NCBI GenBank assembly: GCA_015655035.1
Contig: JAATFS010000306.1
Coordinates: 1-6,266 of the forward strand
Length of the DNA: 6,266 bases
Direction of reading: 5' to 3'
From: Lysobacterales bacterium
Lineage (GTDB): Bacteria; Pseudomonadota; Gammaproteobacteria; Xanthomonadales; Xanthomonadaceae
How positions within the stretch are numbered: position 1 is the first letter of the stretch; each line of letters begins with the position of its first letter. Shown here in pieces: positions 5,484-6,266 of this stretch. The notes under the pieces are model-generated. The model did not search any database. It was not told the origin of the DNA and worked only from the letters and a program-made list of their open reading frames with translations. The position numbers and the translations under genes are program-made.

Positions 5484-6245
5484 ATGTATATCGAAGTCAT
5501 CGGCCATGGGCCGGCACTAGTCCTGATCCATGGCTGGGCGCTGCACGGCGGCGTGTTCGCGCCGCTGGCCGAACGCCTGGCACCGCATTTCCAATTGCAT
5601 CTGGTCGATCTGCCCGGCCATGGCGCCAGCCGCGATGACGCGACCCCGCTGACGCTGCCCTACGTGGTCGGCGCGATCGCCGCCGCCACTCCACCGGCGG
5701 TATGGCTGGGCTGGTCGCTGGGAGGGTTGTTTGCGCTGCATGCGGCCGCCACGCTGCCGCAGGTGCGCGGCCTGGCGATGATCTCTGCCACGCCGCGCTT
5801 CGTGCGGGGTCCGGATTGGCCGCATGCGGCGGAGCCTCACGTGCTTGAACAGTTCGGCCAGGACCTGGGCAGCGACTATCGCGGCACGCTGGAACGTTTC
5901 CTGGCACTGGACATGCTGGGCGCGGACCCCACCCGCGGCGAGCTGCGGGGCTTGTGCCAATCATTGCTGGCGCGCGGGGAGCCTGCGCCGCGCGCGCTGC
6001 AGCAAGGCCTGGAGCTGCTCAAGCGCACCGACCTGCGCCGCGCACTGCCCGGCCTGTCGCGGCCCAGCCTGTGGCTGGCCGGGCAACGCGACCGCCTGGT
6101 GCCGGCAGCCGGCATGCTCGCCGCCGCCGCCCTCGCCCCCGCTGCCGAGGCCCAGACCATTGCTGGCGGTGGCCACGCGCCCTTCCTGGGGCATGCCAAC
6201 GAGGTCGCCGGGGCGTTACGGCGTTTCATCGCGGGCCTGCGCTGA
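5484..6245 (+). CDS. bioH: Pimeloyl-ACP methyl ester carboxylesterase BioH
   Basis: BioH is a cytoplasmic alpha/beta-hydrolase that removes the methyl group from pimeloyl-ACP methyl ester, ending the BioC-dependent disguise step and handing pimeloyl-ACP to BioF in biotin synthesis. From the ATG at 5484 the product has 253 residues, against 256 in E. coli. It aligns through its length with E. coli BioH as I remember it: LIHGWALHGGVF (14-25), HLVDLPGHGASR (39-50), WLGWSLGGL (74-82), ERFLAL (137-142), GLELLKRTDLR (175-185). The catalytic triad is S78 in GWSLG, D203 in QRDRLVP and H231 in GHAPF. The frame is open 21 codons further up to 5421, but only the ATG at 5484 gives the conserved N-terminus. 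It has no clear Shine-Dalgarno, so it may be weakly translated or use a short leader. In other genomes bioH often sits with bioB, bioF and bioC; no sibling is visible in the 21 bases after the stop. Confidence 0.96.
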   Translation: MYIEVIGHGPALVLIHGWALHGGVFAPLAERLAPHFQLHLVDLPGHGASRDDATPLTLPYVVGAIAAATPPAVWLGWSLGGLFALHAAATLPQVRGLAMISATPRFVRGPDWPHAAEPHVLEQFGQDLGSDYRGTLERFLALDMLGADPTRGELRGLCQSLLARGEPAPRALQQGLELLKRTDLRRALPGLSRPSLWLAGQRDRLVPAAGMLAAAALAPAAEAQTIAGGGHAPFLGHANEVAGALRRFIAGLR

Positions 6246-6266
6246 TACGGCGGCCAAACCCCGACC

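Overview
The window is GC-rich DNA from a Gram-negative bacterium. Codon use, the type VI secretion genes and the BioH sequence fit a gammaproteobacterium, most likely of the Xanthomonas/Stenotrophomonas group; this is an inference from style, with no marker gene to prove it.

Positions 4453 down to 1 (minus strand) hold the end of a type VI secretion system (T6SS) cluster. Four genes are read leftwards in this order: a membrane-anchored M15 zinc peptidase (4453-3584), a stand-alone PAAR spike-tip protein (3479-3219), a two-segment membrane protein whose soluble part looks like a degenerate beta-ketoacyl-synthase (thiolase) fold (3170-1746), and the N-terminal half of TssM/IcmF (1730 to beyond the left edge). 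Gaps are 104, 48 and 15 bases, and three of the four starts have a clear Shine-Dalgarno sequence, so they are probably one transcription unit. A plausible division of labour is that the peptidase opens peptidoglycan for the membrane complex, TssM is the inner-membrane channel and ATPase-like core, and PAAR caps the VgrG spike. The role of the degenerate ketosynthase-like protein is unknown and is the most interesting point of the window.

Positions 4454-4662 form a divergent intergenic region. It carries a good plus-strand sigma70-like promoter (TTGACG, 16 bases, TAGAAT), an inverted repeat over its -10 box and a perfect hairpin next to the expected transcription start. It drives an unrecognised single-pass membrane protein (4663-5385, GTG start) with a low-complexity Ala/Pro/Thr linker and a four-cysteine C-terminus.

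After a 98-base gap comes bioH (5484-6245, plus strand), the pimeloyl-ACP methyl ester carboxylesterase of biotin synthesis, complete with its Ser-Asp-His triad. It is a housekeeping gene and marks the border of the T6SS cluster. No RNA genes, insertion sequences, CRISPR arrays or attachment sites were seen.
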